Counted from the stretch's first letter, positions 24,693 through 37,256 are shown. The stretch is 64,000 nt of DNA from Mesostigma viride (GCA_009746045.1 RPFO01001124.1:85001-149000); one strand, 5' to 3'. Numbers and translations: made by a program. Notes: generated from the sequence alone by a model not told the origin.

Positions 24693-24791
24693 CTTAGGAA
24701 GTAGCTTAGGATGTATGATAGGCCATATGCCCCCCTCTCAAGGGCTGTGTGCTACATATACTCCCAACGGAGTTATGTTACAATTCAATTC
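24693..24791 (+). mobile_element. Retroelement family A tail, 5'-truncated, target of a CACTA insertion
   Basis: A 99-bp 3' end with ACTCCCAACGGAGT and a CAATT-type tail. The 9-bp duplication CACCCATTG lies left at 24684-24692 and, beyond the CACTA element, right at 30580-30588. This shows the tail integrated first and the CACTA element then landed at its very end. Confidence 0.8.
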
Positions 24792-25739
24792 CACTATACT
24801 ATAAATTTACGGCCCGTACACGTATACGGAAATTTTTACGGGCCGTAAATTTTGCGTTCGTACGCATATACTTACCACTCGTATACTGGCCGTAAAATTT
24901 ACTACCGTATACTTTTTCTCGTATACGGCAGTAAAGTTTACGGTAGTAAATTTTACGGCCAGTATACGAGAAAAAATTTACGGTAGTAAATTTTACGGCC
25001 AGTATACGAGAAAAATTTACGGTAGTAAATTTTACGGCCAGTATACTAGAAAAAGTATACGGTAGTAAATTTTACAGCAAGTATACTAGAAAAAGTATAC
25101 GGTAGTAAAAGTTTACGGCCAGTATACTGGACAAGTATACGGGCCGTAACCTTGTGATTTGTCCAACCTAGTGTATTGTGATTTGCGTTGTCATTTGACT
25201 TCATGGAAACATCATGTGGCAATAATTCAAATTAATTAATCAATTATCAATCATTCAAATTAATGAAGAAACACATTATACTACTAAGAAACACACTAGT
25301 TGAATTAACCCTTATCAATCATTCAAATTTCCCAGAGCATCAGCTCCACGACGTACGCGAAAATATGCCGAGCTATGGCTGCCGAGAATGCTCATAACTT
25401 TCGACTCAGGCCATGAAATTTAGTCGGGTTTGTTGCATTCGACTCGTCTTCTGATGACAAACACGCTGGTATAATTTCCGGCAGCTATCGTCCCCGATTT
25501 CGTACGTTCTCGACCTCGGCCTGCCCAGCAGATATCGCTATTTTCGACTCGATATGGCGGCATTCCCTTCGTGAATAGCACGCCTGCGCCCCCCGCCCCA
25601 GCATTCGACATCTTCCCCGTAGCTATGGAGGCCCCAACAACACCTGCCGCCCCAGAAACCCGGTCGCTGGACGACGTTCTTGCCGCAGCCAGCCCTTTCG
25701 TCGGCATCGCTCCCGCCGCTCCCAAGTAGCCAAAGGAAC

Positions 25740-27545
25740 TTAGGTAATGCAACGAGGGAGGGAAGCTAAGCAAGGGAGGGGAGGAAAGCTACTAAGGGAG
25801 AGGGAGGAAAGCTACGGGCATTAAGCTATGGGATATGAAAGGGGAGGGGAAGGAAGCTAAAGGAACTTAGGTAATGCAAGGAAGGAGGGAAGCTAAGAAA
25901 GTGAGGGGAGGAAAGCTACTAAGGGAGAGGGAGGAAAGGGAAGGGCATTAAGCTATGGGATATGGGAGGGGAGGGGAAGGAAGCTAAAGGAACTTAGGTA
26001 ATGCAAGGAAGGAGGGAAGCTAAGAAAGGGAAGGGGAGGAAAGTTACTAAGGGAGAGGGAGGAAAGGGGAGGGAAGCTAAGATGGGAGGGGAGGGGAAGG
26101 AAGCTAAAGGAACTTCGGTAATGCAAGGAAGCCCCCAAGCTAAGAAAGGGAAGGGGAGGAAAGCTACTTAGAAGGGAGAGGGAGGAAAGGGGAGGGAAGC
26201 TAAGGGATGGGAGGGGAGAGGAAGGAAGCTAAAGGAACTTAGGTAATGCAAGGAAGGAGGGAAACTAAGAAAGGGAAGGGGAGGAAAGCTACTAAGGGAG
26301 AGGGAGGAAAGGGAAGGGCATTAAGCTATGGGATATGGGAGGGAAGGGGAAGGAAGCTAAAGGAACTTAGGTAATGCAAGGAAGGAGGGAAGCTAAGAAA
26401 GGGAAGGGGAGGAAAGTTACTAAGGGAGAGGGAGGAAAGGGGAGGGAAGCTAAGATGGGAGGGGAGGGGAAGGAAGCTAAAGGAACTTCGGTAATGCAAG
26501 GAAGCCCCCAAGCTAAGAAAGGGAAGGGGAGGAAAGCTACTTAGAAGGGAGAGGGAGGAAAGGGGAGGGAAGCTAAGGGATGGGAGGGGAGAGGAAGGAA
26601 GCTAAAGGAACTTAGGTAATGCAAGGAAGGAGGGAAACTAAGAAAGGGAAGGGGAGGAAAGCTACTAAGGGAGAGGGACGAAAGGGAAGGGCATTAAGCT
26701 ATGGGATATGGGAGGGGAGGGGAAGGAAGCTAAAGGAACTTAGGTAATGCAAGGAAGGAGGGAAGCTAAGAAAGGGAAGGGGAGGAAAGTTACTAAGGGA
26801 GAGGGAGGAAAGGGGAGGGAAGCTAAGATGGGAGGGGAGGGGAAGGAAGCTAAAGGAACTTCGGTAATGCAAGGAAGCCCCCAAGCTAAGAAAGGGAAGG
26901 GGAGGAAAGCTACTTAGAAGGGAGAGGGAGGAAAGGGGAGGGAAGCTAAGGGATGGGAGGGGAGAGGAAGGAAGCTAAAGGAACTTAGGTAATGCAAGGA
27001 AGGAGGGAAACTAAGAAAGGGAAGGGGAGGAAAGCTACTAAGGGAGAGGGACGAAAGGGGAGGGAAGCTCAGGGATGGGAGGGGAGGGGAAGGAAGCTAA
27101 AGGATCTTAGGTGCTGCAAGGAAGGAGGGAAGCTAAGAAAGGGAAGGGGAGGAAAGCTACTAAGGGAGAGGGACGAAAGGGGAGGGCATTAAGCTATGGG
27201 ACATGGGAGGGGAGGGGAAGGAAGCTAAAGGAACTTAGGTAATGCAAGGAAGGAGGTAAGCTAACAAAGGGAAGGGGAGGAAAGCTACTTAGAAGGGAGA
27301 GGGACGAAAGGGGAGGGAAGCTCAGGGATGGGAGGGGAGAGGAAGGAAGCTAAAGGAACTTAGGTAATGCAACGAGGGAGGGAAGCTAAGCAAGGGAGGG
27401 GAGGAAAGCTACAAAGGGAGAGGGAGGAAAGGGAAGGGCATTAAGCTATGGGATATGGGAGGGGAGGGGAAGGAAGCCATAGGAACTTAAGTAATGCAAG
27501 GAAGGAGGGAAGCTAAGAAGGGAGGGGAGGGGAGGGAAGCTAGCG
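25740..27545. repeat. 373-bp higher-order purine-rich repeat
   Basis: A G/A-rich array built from AAGGAACTTAGGTAATGCAA and GGGAGGGGAAGGAAGCTAA sub-units. Near-identical 373-bp blocks repeat at 25953, 26326 and 26699, with degenerate copies on both sides. The strand asymmetry is extreme, so the complement opens Ser/Pro/Leu/Phe frames that are not genes. Confidence 0.9.
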
Positions 27546-28840
27546 GCCCACATGCATCTCTCCCTCGACAAGGAACAAGCGCATGCACCCACCCACCCCA
27601 CATGCACCCCTCCCTTTACAAGAAACAAGCATGTGGGCCCACCTACTGCAATGCATCCCTCCCTTGATAAAGAACACACACATGCACCCACCCACCGCGC
27701 ATGCATCCCTCCCTTGACAAGGAAGAAGCATGTGCACCCACCCCACCTGCGTCCCTCCCTTGACAAGGAACAGTTTCATGCACCCACCCACCCACATGCA
27801 TCTCTACCTTGACAAGGAACAAGAGCATGCACCTACCCACCGGGCATGCATCCCTCCCTTGACAAGGAACAAGCACGTGAACCCACCTCATGCACAAGCA
27901 TCCCTCCCTTGATAAGGAACAAGCACGTGCACCCACCCACCCCACATGCACCCCTCCCTTTACAAGAAACAAGCATGTGGGCCCACCTACTGCAATGCAT
28001 CCCTCCCTTGATAAAGAACACACACATGCACCCACCCACCGTGCATGCATCCCTCCCTTGACAAGGAAGAAGCATGTGCACCCACCCACCCCACCTGCGT
28101 CCCTCCCTTGACAAGGAACAATTTCATGCACCCACCCACCCACATGCATCTCTACCTTGACAAGGAACAAGAGCATGCACCTACCCACCGCGCATGCATC
28201 CCTCCCTTGACAAGGAACAAGCATGTGTACCCACCCACCCCACATGCATCCATCCCTTTACAAGAAACAAGCACGTGAACCCACCTAATGCACAAGCATC
28301 CCTCCCTTGATAAGGAACAAGCACGTGCACCCACCCACCCCACATGCATCCCTCCCTCGACAAGGAACAAGCGCATGCACCCACCCACCCCACATGCATC
28401 CCTCCCTTGACAAGGAACAAGTGCATGCAGCCACCCACCCCACATGCAGTCCTCCCTTTACAAGAAACAAGCACGTGCACCCACCTACTGCACATGCACC
28501 CCTCCCTTGACAAGGAACAAGCGCGTGCACCCACCCACCCCACATGCATCCCTCGACAAGGAACAAGCGCGTGCACTCACCCACCCCACATGCATCCCTC
28601 CTTTGACAAGGAAAAAGCACGTGCAACCACCCACCCCACGTGCATCCCTCCCTTGACAAGGAACAAGCACGTGCACTCACCCACCCCACATGCATCCCTC
28701 CTTTGACAGGAAAAAGCACTTGCACTCACCCACCCCACATGCATCCCTCCCTTGACAGGGAAAAAGTGCGTTCACCCACCCACCCACACGCATTCCTCTC
28801 TTGACAACGAACAAGCACGTGAACCTACCTACCCACTAGC
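27545..28840. repeat. About 50-bp minisatellite, roughly 25 copies
   Basis: Units run CCCTCCCTTGACAAGGAACA, AGCACGTGCA and CCCACCCACCCCACATGCAT, with variants. Related units recur in reverse orientation at 44285-44515 inside the other CACTA-like element. Confidence 0.9.
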
Positions 28841-29700
28841 ATGGCACGAAGGCATACCATACAATAGCATGGCGTTGCCAAAGCGAAAAAAGAGATCTCG
28901 GTGGGGAGAAATTGCCCAGCAAAACTGACAACCATGCAAGGCAAAAAACTTGAATAACTTACGGTGGACATCGGCACATAATGAGTAGCCCAGATGTGCC
29001 GGGTGTAGAGTAAACGAGGCCGAAAATGTCGTGTAACTCAAAGGCATCTTTAGTAGCCTGTCAAGCGACGGGAACGAGTGGAAACCTGAAGAATGGCAAA
29101 AGACATTAAGTCGACTGCCATACATAAAAGATAGAGAATCAGTAGTACACAGCTCCCCTCATGGAGCAGTAAGCAAATGAGCGATGATTAACAAAGTGTG
29201 AGACAGATAGCCGATGCGACTCCTTGCGACTAAACGTGGCATGCATATGCGGGCGCTGATTAGGAACATTGGCTTACTTTGTTTAGCGTAATGCGATTGC
29301 AGTAGCTTCGTGAAATGCCGCATGCGCACGATGTCACGAAATTTAAATTTCCTTTAGGAACAAAGACGAACAAATTGATGTAGCTGGCTAAGGACTACGC
29401 CATGGTAGGCTAGCTGTATCGGAGAGAGCGCTGTAGATGGCTGGAAAAATGATAACTCAATCATGCTAAACTGCGGCTCCAAAGGCTTGTCCTAGTGCGC
29501 CTTTGGCTTTCTTCTTCTTCAGGCGCAATAAGCCCGCGATTCTTTTTTAGTCCAAATATTCTTTCACCACTACTGACCGGCTGGCGACTGCAAATCGGCA
29601 TGGCCGGCTAATTATGAGGCAAGCGTTGCAAGGGCAGACGCTTGTGATCGTTGATAAATTCGAAAAATCGTTCTCGCCCGGCGCGGCGGTTCACAACTCC
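28841..29700. other. Unassigned interior of CACTA-like element 1
   Basis: AT-balanced sequence without arrays. A minus-strand open frame near 28829-29125 has no recognisable motif. Exons of a decayed transposon gene are possible but cannot be shown. Confidence 0.35.
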
Positions 29701-29749
29701 CCACCTGCAAACTCGACTAGCACAGGTACGGGGGCGTTCCTGAAACCAG

Positions 29750-30020
29750 TCCCGTACACGCAACCGTTCTATCCGGCCCTCGGCAAATATAGAATCTCTG
29801 CTGCACTTCCGCGGCGTGGGACACAACAACAACAACAACAACTTCCGCGGCGTGGGAACCAACAACAAGAACAAGAACAAGAACAAGAACAAGAACAACA
29901 CGCAACCGCTCTGTGCCGTACCTAGAACGGGACGAGTACAAGACCGTATCGGCCAGTATAGATTCTCTGCTGCCCATGTGCGGCGTGGGACACAACAACA
30001 ACAACAACAACAACAAGACC
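29750..30020. repeat. Imperfect repeat with CAA / AAC microsatellites
   Basis: Three related blocks (AGATTCTCTGCTGC or AGAATCTCTGCTGC, then GCGGCGTGGGACACAACAAC) each end in short (CAA)n or (CAAGAA)n runs. A similar motif, GGCGTGGGCAACAGC, occurs at 56695-56730. Confidence 0.6.
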
Positions 30021-32666
30021 CTAACCGGGGACTGTTTCGGTTACGGCCCCGTACTAGGCTCGGTTCGGTGTACGCGGCGTGTACGTAGCGTGACATTAAT
30101 TCTAGTGGACGCCAAGTGGACGTAAAAAATGGCCTGTAAGGCATACGACACAAAGTATACTTGCCGTAAAGTTTACGGCCCGTATACTTTGTGTCGTTTA
30201 CGGTAGTAAATTTACTGCAGCATACGACACAAAGTATACGGGCCGTAAAGTTTACGGCCCGTATACTTTTTGTCGTATACTAAAGTAAAATTTACTAAAG
30301 TATACGACAAAAAGTATACGGTAGTAATTTTTACGGCCCGTATACTTTTTTTCGTATACTAAAGTAAACTTTACTAAAGTATACGACAAAAAGTATACGG
30401 GCCGTAAAGTTTACTAAAGTATACGACAAAAAGTATACGGGCCGTAAACTTTACGGCCCGTATACTTTTTGTCGTATATTGAAGTAAAGTTTACGTAACG
30501 TATACGGAGCCCGTATACGTTTACGGGCCGTATACGGGGCCCGTATACGTGTACGGGCCGTAAGTTTATAGTATAGTGTCACCCATTGCTGCTACGTCGG
30601 CATGCAGCAAGGGGGGTCACGTGCTGCTGGAAGGCTTCCGTGAGGATGGAACGGAGTGTGGGGGCGGAGATGGATGGAGCCCAGATCTCGCCATCAGAGC
30701 GCTGGAGAAGGGAGTTGAGGACGGCATGCTGGAGTTGGGGGCGGGGGCACCCGAACAGCAAGTTGCTGATGTTGTGCCCGCGACTGCCGTTCCAGTGCAG
30801 ATGAGGTGATTGATGTCGTGGAGATGGAGGCACAGGTCGTAAAGCGAGGCGTAGTCCCCGAAGAAGATGCAGTGCATAGCATCGTCCGGAGACATGTTGG
30901 TCCAGTCGTGATCATCGACCTGGAAAGGTTGGGGCCGATTCAAGCGCGGTTCTGAGGGGCGTGAAGACCCTCCTGTTTTGGACATCGGCTGAGCGGGTGC
31001 GTTTAGGGTCAGGCGATGCCGATGGCGAGGCATGCAGTGAGCCCGGGAGGTTGCTGGGCGACCACCAGTGCACGACTAGTGTCACCGCTGCCTGCCGGAC
31101 CTGAGGGCGAAGCTGCAGCCTGAGCTGTGCACAGACGGATTTTCATGGCCGAGCGCATCCGCCAAACTGCGTTTGCGTCGAGGAGCGTTTGCTCGTCATA
31201 TATTGCGTAATAGATTTGGAAAATTATATCAGCATGTGCGTCTTAGAAAGACGAAGCGATAGTGATATTCACGGCTAAATTCGGTGCTCAAACGTGAAAG
31301 TTGTCTCTTTGAAGTTATGAGCTCCGCCGTCAGCCATGGCTACCTCGTGGCTCGTGGCTCGTGTTGTACATAGTTCGATTACGCGGCTTCTGACACCATG
31401 CTCTAGCGATTCATCATGCTTCTAGCAATTCTCATCGCATGCAGCCTCCAAACTGCGTTGCGTCGTGGAGTGTTTGCTCGTCGATCATAATATGATCAAT
31501 TGCGTAATAGCTTCGGTAAAATATATCAGCGTGTGCGTCTTAGAAAGACGAAGCGTTTGTGATAGTCGCGGTAAAAATTGGAGCCCAAACGTAAACTTAA
31601 TTAAGTGAAAGTTATGAGCTCCGCCATCAGCCATGGCTACCTCGTGGACCGTGGCTCGAGCGAGCCTCGTGGCTTTATGCCTTGGAAGACGTGCAATAAT
31701 ATAATAAGTAAGTAAGTAAGTAAGTACTTGCGTGTCATGCGCAAAGGCATGCCACGGAGTACTATGCTAATCTCATTAGAAAAATAATTACACAAAAGTT
31801 TAGACAAATATAGTGCTCTCGGACAAATACAGTGCCCTCGCATCCACGAGCCACGAGCCACGAGGTAGCCATGGCTGATGGCGGAGCTCATAACTTTCAC
31901 GTTTGAGCCCCAAATTCAGCTGTGAATATCACTACCGCTTCGTCTTTCTAAGACGCACATGCTGATATAATTTTCCGAATCTAAAACGCAATATATGACG
32001 AGCAAACGTCCTTTGACGCAACGCAGTTTGGCGGATGCGCTCCCCCATGAAAATGCGGCAGCTGCGGCTGCAGCTTCGCCATCAGGTCCGGCAGGCAGCG
32101 GTGACACTAGTCGTGCACTGGTGGCCACCCAGCAACCTCCCGGGCTTAATGCCTCGCCACACTATACTTTTCGTCCGAGGGTGGTAAAAAGCATCCGAGG
32201 CGTAAATTACGAGGTCTTATCTTACTACCTAGATCCGAGGCGTGAGATCCAACGCCGTAATCATTACGACGTAGGATGATAGGTAGTAATTTTACTAGCC
32301 GTAAGTAAAAGTAACGTTACGACTGCACATCTTTGGTAGTACATTACCGACAGAGTAAATTACCGCGACGGGTCTTGGTTGGTAATCTACCACCTGTAGA
32401 TTAGGTGCCAGTGATCCGATGCTGTAAGATACGTTTCAGTAAGTTACTTCGGGGATCTTTGCCTGTACACGGCCAGATGGATAATTATATTGTAATGGAG
32501 AAGTGGGAGAACGTGCGTGTCTATTAGCAAATGCAGCGAAATATAAAAATGTAGTTATCAGCCTTTTTCGCCTATTCAGCAGTTGTCGTTGTCGGCCGTT
32601 GTCATTAAGCGGCTATAGATTATGTGTGCTGGGGCCGGTGAAAAGACGCTAGCAAAGTTCGTCTGA

Positions 32667-33775
32667 ATGGCGTCCAATAGAGGGGATTTTATTCTTAGTG
32701 GATTGTTGGACGAGGAGAAGGCGAGGTTGCTGGCGGAGAATGCGAAAGAGCAGAGGGAAGCAGCGGAAGCCGTGCGTGGAAGATGAGGTAACGGGATGGA
32801 GTGTGGGCCCTGGCTTCTGGTTATGAAATGATGGCGGTTGCAGGCCAGCCGTGCTCGCTGGTAATGGGTGCGTGGTGTTGAAATCCAAGTTCTGCGCGTA
32901 TTCTGTTTTTGGTCAATGATTGAAGGGATGTCGCCTTGTTTTATTTTTGTGCATCTGCGTCCCGTCGTGACTGCCTCGTCATGGACGCCCAGGGTAGAAG
33001 TTCGAACGAGGGAATGATTTTTCAAACGCCTGGATATGTTATGATAGTACGAATAAATGGTAATGGGTAGAGGCGGCCAAAATTTTGTTGGAAGTGTGCC
33101 AACGCCGCACATACGACTTGAACAACCCTAGGTATCTTAGGAAAAGGAAACACGGATACGTCGGAGTGGAGGAAGAGGAAGACGATGACGATGGTGAAGA
33201 CGGAGAGGTTTACAATGGAGGCCTTGAGAATGGGGAGACATTGAAGCAGGAGAGCAGGGTAGCGGTGAGTGGCCCGTCATGAATTACATTGTGGTTGCAG
33301 TTGTTAGCGAGGCGTGTTGATTGCTTCTTGCCGCGGGTAATCGCTAGCGTGCATAACCTTCTTTTTTCAACAGGTGTTCTGGTGCATTGACTGCCGCAAA
33401 GCAATTAATGGGACTGATTATGTGCCTATCATGCCGTTTGGGAATCATACATTGCCAACATTTCGTGTTTAGAAGGCGCGCCTTCAGAAGCATATTCAGC
33501 ACCGCACGAGCCAGGTGCTGAAGGCGTGCTTGGAGAGGAAGGGGTATAAAGTGCGCATGACCGCATCGAAGAAGAAGAAGCAGCAGGAATCGGGCAAGAC
33601 CATGATAACCGAGCCAGGATTGGCTTTCGTGCATGCAGTACATGGTGCGGCGCAGGCAGTGAATGCTGCATCGATTGCAGCGGTGCAGCCTGTGGCCATG
33701 GCGGTGCAGGGCGCGGGTCCTGAAGTGTGGGCGTTGGCGAAGCAGATTCACGATGCTGTCATGGCCACGTTGTGA
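32667..33775 (+). CDS. Unrecognised spliced gene inside CACTA-like element 2
   Basis: Three exons join in phase 0. 32667-32771 runs from MASNRGDFILSGLLDEEKAR to EAAEA with donor GTGCGT. 33073-33264 contains CQRRTYDLNNPRYLRKRKHG, then an acidic EEEEDDDDGEDGE run, with donor GTGAGT. 33374-33775 begins VFWCIDCRKAINGTDY (a CxxC pair) and continues KARLQKHIQHRTSQVLKACL to DAVMATL and TGA. A TAG at 33470-33472 interrupts the third exon. It is either a nonsense mutation or the end of a very short unseen intron. Mixed charge, an acidic run and CxxC suggest a nuclear DNA-binding protein of the transposon. I do not recognise the family. Confidence 0.5.
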
Positions 33776-33839
33776 AGCCAAGGAATGGGTGTTGGTTCCA
33801 GTCAGGTGCCTCGCCCGGAGGAAGCTTTTCTGCTGTAAG

Positions 33840-33955
33840 CAGAGGTGCGGCATCAAGCATTTGCAATCGCCATGAGAGCAGTGGAGATGTCAGCGGCATG
33901 AAGCATTTGCAATCGCCATGAGAGCAGTGGAGATGTCTGCGGCATTGGGAGATCT
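33840..33955 (+). repeat. Tandem duplication, about 52 bp x 2
   Basis: AAGCATTTGCAATCGCCATG followed by AGAGCAGTGGAGATGTC occurs twice head to tail, directly after the preceding gene. It could be part of another exon (AFAIAMRAVEMSAA), now ended by TGA. Confidence 0.6.
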
Positions 33956-34558
33956 GCAGACAATTGCAGGAGGACATTGTGCGGTACGCTTGTAGGGTGT
34001 AGCTGTGTTGTTCCGCTCGCTAATGGACATGTGCCCCTGTAACCTCTTCCAGGCTAGTATCTGCTATCCACCTCTTCAGGCTTGAAAAGTAAATTGCTGT
34101 ACGGTTCACAATTGGCATGGCTTGACATGCACGCGTCCTTGACTGTGGTCTGCATGGGTTTGGGGTTTAGCGGTTTACATCAGACTCTGCTGTGTATCTG
34201 CTTAATCAGCCGACGTGTCACATGGGGACAGCAACGGCGCTGGGATGCAGCCCGGTGTGAATGCGAGTAAGGTACGCGCTGTCATGCATGGCGGATGGGG
34301 CGTGGAAGCCACGACCCACGTTTTTGTGTTGCACGGGGGGCTAGGGGGCAAGTCGTTGTGTTGCTGCCATCCATATGGCCATGGATATGCGGGAAGCTTT
34401 CCCTGTACCCATACTTAATGATGCATGGACTGGTTGTGACAGCCAAGGGTTTAGCTGTCGTGGGTTTGCTGAGTGATCATGGCAGTCTGCTAGGCTGGTG
34501 CTAGAACAGCCATAGCGCGGTTACTGCTATGTCTTGCCCGTGCTAACTGATGCTGCAG

Positions 34559-34687
34559 CCATGCGTGGAGCGCGAATCGTCCCGTGAGGAGAAGGAGGAG
34601 GCGGGGCCGGTGCACCCATGGGCAGGGCCGGAGAAGAAGGACGCGGAGCACCCAGTGTGGGAGAAGGAGAAGGCGGGGAAGCACTGA
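34559..34687 (+). CDS. Possible terminal exon of the CACTA-2 gene
   Basis: After the acceptor GATGCTGCAG the frame reads PCVERESSREEKEEAG and ends EKEKAGKH with TGA at 34685. The Lys/Glu-rich composition resembles the upstream exons, but linkage is unproven and no family is recognised. Confidence 0.3.
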   Translation, partial: PCVERESSREEKEEAGPVHPWAGPEKKDAEHPVWEKEKAGKH

Positions 34688-34734
34688 AGCTCCACCCCAT
34701 GTCAGGCCTCTAGTATAGGTGCCAGTTAACTAAA

Positions 34735-35215
34735 CCCATGCACGTGCAGGTTGTAGCTCAGAATGTATTTAAAATCATATGCCCCTTTTCAGGTATATGT
34801 GTAACAGTGACTCCCAACGGATATATGTTCCTAATTTATTAAATTCTTACTGAATAATTGTTGTCTTTATGAACCCATGAAGAGCAAAGCCCGGTGGGGA
34901 GTACATGTAACGCATTACCACGAGAAGGGGTCCCCACACCGCATTTCTTCGCTCTCTGTTCCTATGCAGAACAAGAAGAGGTGGAAGACCAATGTCCCGG
35001 CTCACACGCCAGCCCATGTGGGTAAGCCCCCTCCCCCAAAGCGGAAGGGGCGCTTTGGGGAGAAGTGTAGTTAGTATTTTGTAGACTAGATAGCTTAGAT
35101 TAGCTTATTTCGATGTCGCGGCTTGACCCACCTCTACCCAGATCAGCAAGGAATATGCATGTGCTGCATGATCTCCCAACGGAGGCATGTTATAATTTTA
35201 TTTGATTCTTTGATG
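34735..35215 (+). mobile_element. Two stacked retroelement 3' ends (family A, then family B)
   Basis: 34735-34850 is a family A tail (ATATGCCCCTTTTCAGG, ACTCCCAACGG, AT-rich end). 34890-35215 is the last part of the reverse-transcriptase LINE. The frame at 34940-35070 reads HRISSLS, RWK, then HTPAHVGKPPPPKRKGRFGE, matching HTPGPVGKPPPPKRRRRFDD at the end of the LINE at 47413. It is followed by ATGATCTCCCAACGGAGGCA and an AT-rich tail. Confidence 0.7.
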
Positions 35216-35275
35216 TAGTGTCTTGGGGCATGATGCAGATGAGATTTGTAACTTCCGTGTAATTATGTTTCTTAA

Positions 35276-36974
35276 CCCCTAAATGGTCTGGCTGCCGATT
35301 TTCCGCCTAAAACTGAGTTACAGCCGACACGTCGGCCCCTTCTCGGGGGACCAAATGCCGCGAAAACTATTGAGAATTAGGAAAAGTTTAGCTGAGAAGA
35401 TTGAAAGTTTATAATTTTCCTCACAGCATGGTACTAGGGTTTGCATACTTCTGACAAAGTTATAGAGGTGTTCTGGCCGGTCAAAGTACAAGGGGTCAGG
35501 GTACTTTTTCACGTACAACGTGCATTCCGGAAAACGACGACCTGGCCATGGCGGCTTGCGCCCACGCATGGCATTTACGTTTTCGTTCGAATTTTCTGAC
35601 CAAACTCAGGAAATTGATTTTATACGTCCTAAAGATGATACAGGCCAATTTTTGGTTCGCGGGAATGCCATTTGATAGGTGTCGGCAGCGTTCTTGCTGG
35701 AAAAAACTGCGATCAGGCCGGACGATAGAAACGTTGACAGCAATACCTTTCCGGCGTATTTTAAAGGATATATTGGTTTCTTTGTACTTTTTATGATACA
35801 TGGTAGTCGTAAACGTGCAAGGGTGGCCAGAAATCGCCGAATCCAGCGACCATGCTGCACAACTTTGGTGTGCCGAAATGCGCCATTTTGCGGCCACCGC
35901 CTGGGCCAAGGTAACGCCATCCATGCCTGGTAAAGCTTAATCATCGTTTTCCTATCGATGTTTGACGTTTATATATACGTTCTAGCTTGTGTAGCACATT
36001 CTTTTTGCATTATTCATGCTCTTTCTTGACCCTGGCCTGGCCCCTTTCTAAAACACCCTTCTTAGATGCTTCCCTCAGTCAGTTGACCTGCCACAGGGTG
36101 ATGGTGATAAGTTTTAGAGGCTGTATGGGTTTGGATACCTCCATATATGTTTGTTATACATTTCCCACACACATATTGCATGAGTGTGAGGCAGTTGGCT
36201 GGTCTCTGTGGCATCATCAAGCATGAAACCGGTGAGTAGAAGCTTCCCATTGTCAGCATGTGCCACCAGGTGTGCTGGCCATCACCTGGCAAGCTATAGC
36301 AGCTTAGGCCTAGTTTATCCTTGCTAGGGCAAGCTGAAATAGGCTTAAAATCACTAGTTTGTTGGTGGCTGCCTCCTAGAATGCATGCCTTGCGTAGGGT
36401 ATCCGTACCACGTTACCTACGTGCATGGACAAGGTGGCACCTGCACATAGGTGCCATGTAAGGGCAGTGTGATGATGCAGTTATGTTTCCCCATCATTGT
36501 GGAAGGGAAATGTATTGTGTGGCATGGTTGGGGGCCATATTAGTAGGTATTAGTAGGTAGTATGCCCACTCCTACCCCCTTGGTTGCTTTTTACCAACGG
36601 TACCCCTATGGGCTGTACTGGGTGTAACTGCTGGTATACCCACCCAAATGATGACCCCAATGGCTCAAACTGTTCAGCAACTAATTGTTTATCATCCCTG
36701 AAGTGGTAGGTGCCTAGCTCTTACAACATAATTCAAAATGCACATTCTACCAAAAATGAAAACGCTCGTCTTGACCCCCCTGACTTTGGCGGCAGTTATA
36801 CATGGCCTACCCTGCATATATGTAAGGTTGTGATATACCAACCCGAAGGGCAACTCATGGACATGCTTGGCCCCCAAGGACAGCCATTGGATATGGGTGG
36901 GTTGGATGGCATCTGGTTTGCAAAATTGTGAAGTTACAGCCGATGCATCGGCAGTATTTCTGCCCATTTAGGGG
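35276..36974 (+). mobile_element. TTAA-flanked transposon, copy 2
   Basis: Nearly identical to copy 1, in the same orientation. It is flanked by TTAA at 35272-35275 and 36975-36978. Flanking DNA on both sides belongs to the interspersed repeat also seen at 31710-31800, so the empty-site structure can be read. The few differences from copy 1 imply recent spread. Confidence 0.88.
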
Positions 36975-37256
36975 TTAAGAGATTAGCATAGTAGTCTAAA
37001 CATGCCCATGCGCATGACACGCAAGTACTAACTTACTTACACCAGACCTGGCAATAAACAAGCATTGATGGGATGGACCCAGCGATACATAATGGGCGTG
37101 CATGCATAAAAAATATACACTATGCATGGCCCAATGGGCATGCATTCAAATAATTACAAATGAAGGCCGACATGAGAGCACTGAAGCTAAACTAGACCGG
37201 GCCACAATTAACCCTCCAGCACCAAAGTTCCACTGCATGATGTAAGACAAGCCTGA

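Larger units (their letters stand above)
24792..30578. mobile_element. CACTA-like transposon 1, 5.8 kb
   Basis: The ends are perfect CACTATACTATAAA / TTTATAGTATAGTG inverted repeats. They continue for about 39 bp with one mismatch (ACGGCCCGTACACGTATACG shared). The target duplication is TC (24790-24791, 30579-30580). Both subterminal regions (24800-25150 and 30140-30570) are packed with inverted copies of TTTACGGCC, GTATACG and TAGTAAA, as in CACTA/EnSpm elements. The interior holds a 373-bp repeat array, a 50-bp minisatellite and unassigned sequence. An open frame at about 25540-25727 (PFVNSTPAPPAPAFDIFP) may be a coding remnant. No DDE transposase is recognised. Confidence 0.85.
23071..31430 (-). 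mobile_element. Second ORF1-type retroelement (family A), nested in the first
   Basis: The minus-strand element is bounded by a 9-bp duplication CTCATCGCA (23062-23070 and 31431-31439). From 31430 it shows the 5' UTR (to about 31210), ORF1 with RFxxPQPFQVDDHDW near 30920, then NSLLQRSDGEIW and AFQQHVTPLA up to 30580. It resumes at 24692-24057 and 23721-23540, where ORF1 stops. A 3' UTR of about 470 bp follows, with the hairpin ACTCCGTTGGGAGT (plus-strand reading, near 23104) and a TTAA-type tail. Two truncated retroelements and one CACTA-like transposon interrupt it. Frameshifts show it is inactive. Confidence 0.8.
13640..31690 (-). mobile_element. Oldest ORF1-type retroelement (family A), split by four insertions and a microsatellite expansion
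   Basis: Reading the minus strand and skipping later insertions gives one element. Its 5' UTR and ORF1 start lie at about 31690-31440, followed by 23070-22560, 20861-20794, 19095-18741 and 14388-13640. Each junction rejoins the ORF1 reading found at 46035-47221. Examples are LTEVL directly followed by KQLAHVPPL across the TTAA element, and the PPxxAADVAALGGKLAAELP segment at about 19060. The ORF1 C-terminus reaches a stop near 13855. The copy carries many stops and frameshifts and is dead. Its 3' tail near 13640 is not sharply defined. Confidence 0.7.

Noticed and set aside
27446-28725. Cys-rich frames (repeats of VGGCTCLFLVKGGMH) resembling a secreted repeat protein
   Set aside because: They derive from the 50-bp minisatellite. 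Several frames on both strands are equally open and unit-length changes break the frame.
27545-28840. CRISPR-like array
   Set aside because: Units are contiguous variants of one sequence without unique spacers, and the DNA is clearly eukaryotic.
31140-31690. Apparent tandem duplication of the retroelement 5' UTR
   Set aside because: The CTCATCGCA duplication shows the two segments belong to two different elements, one inserted into the other.
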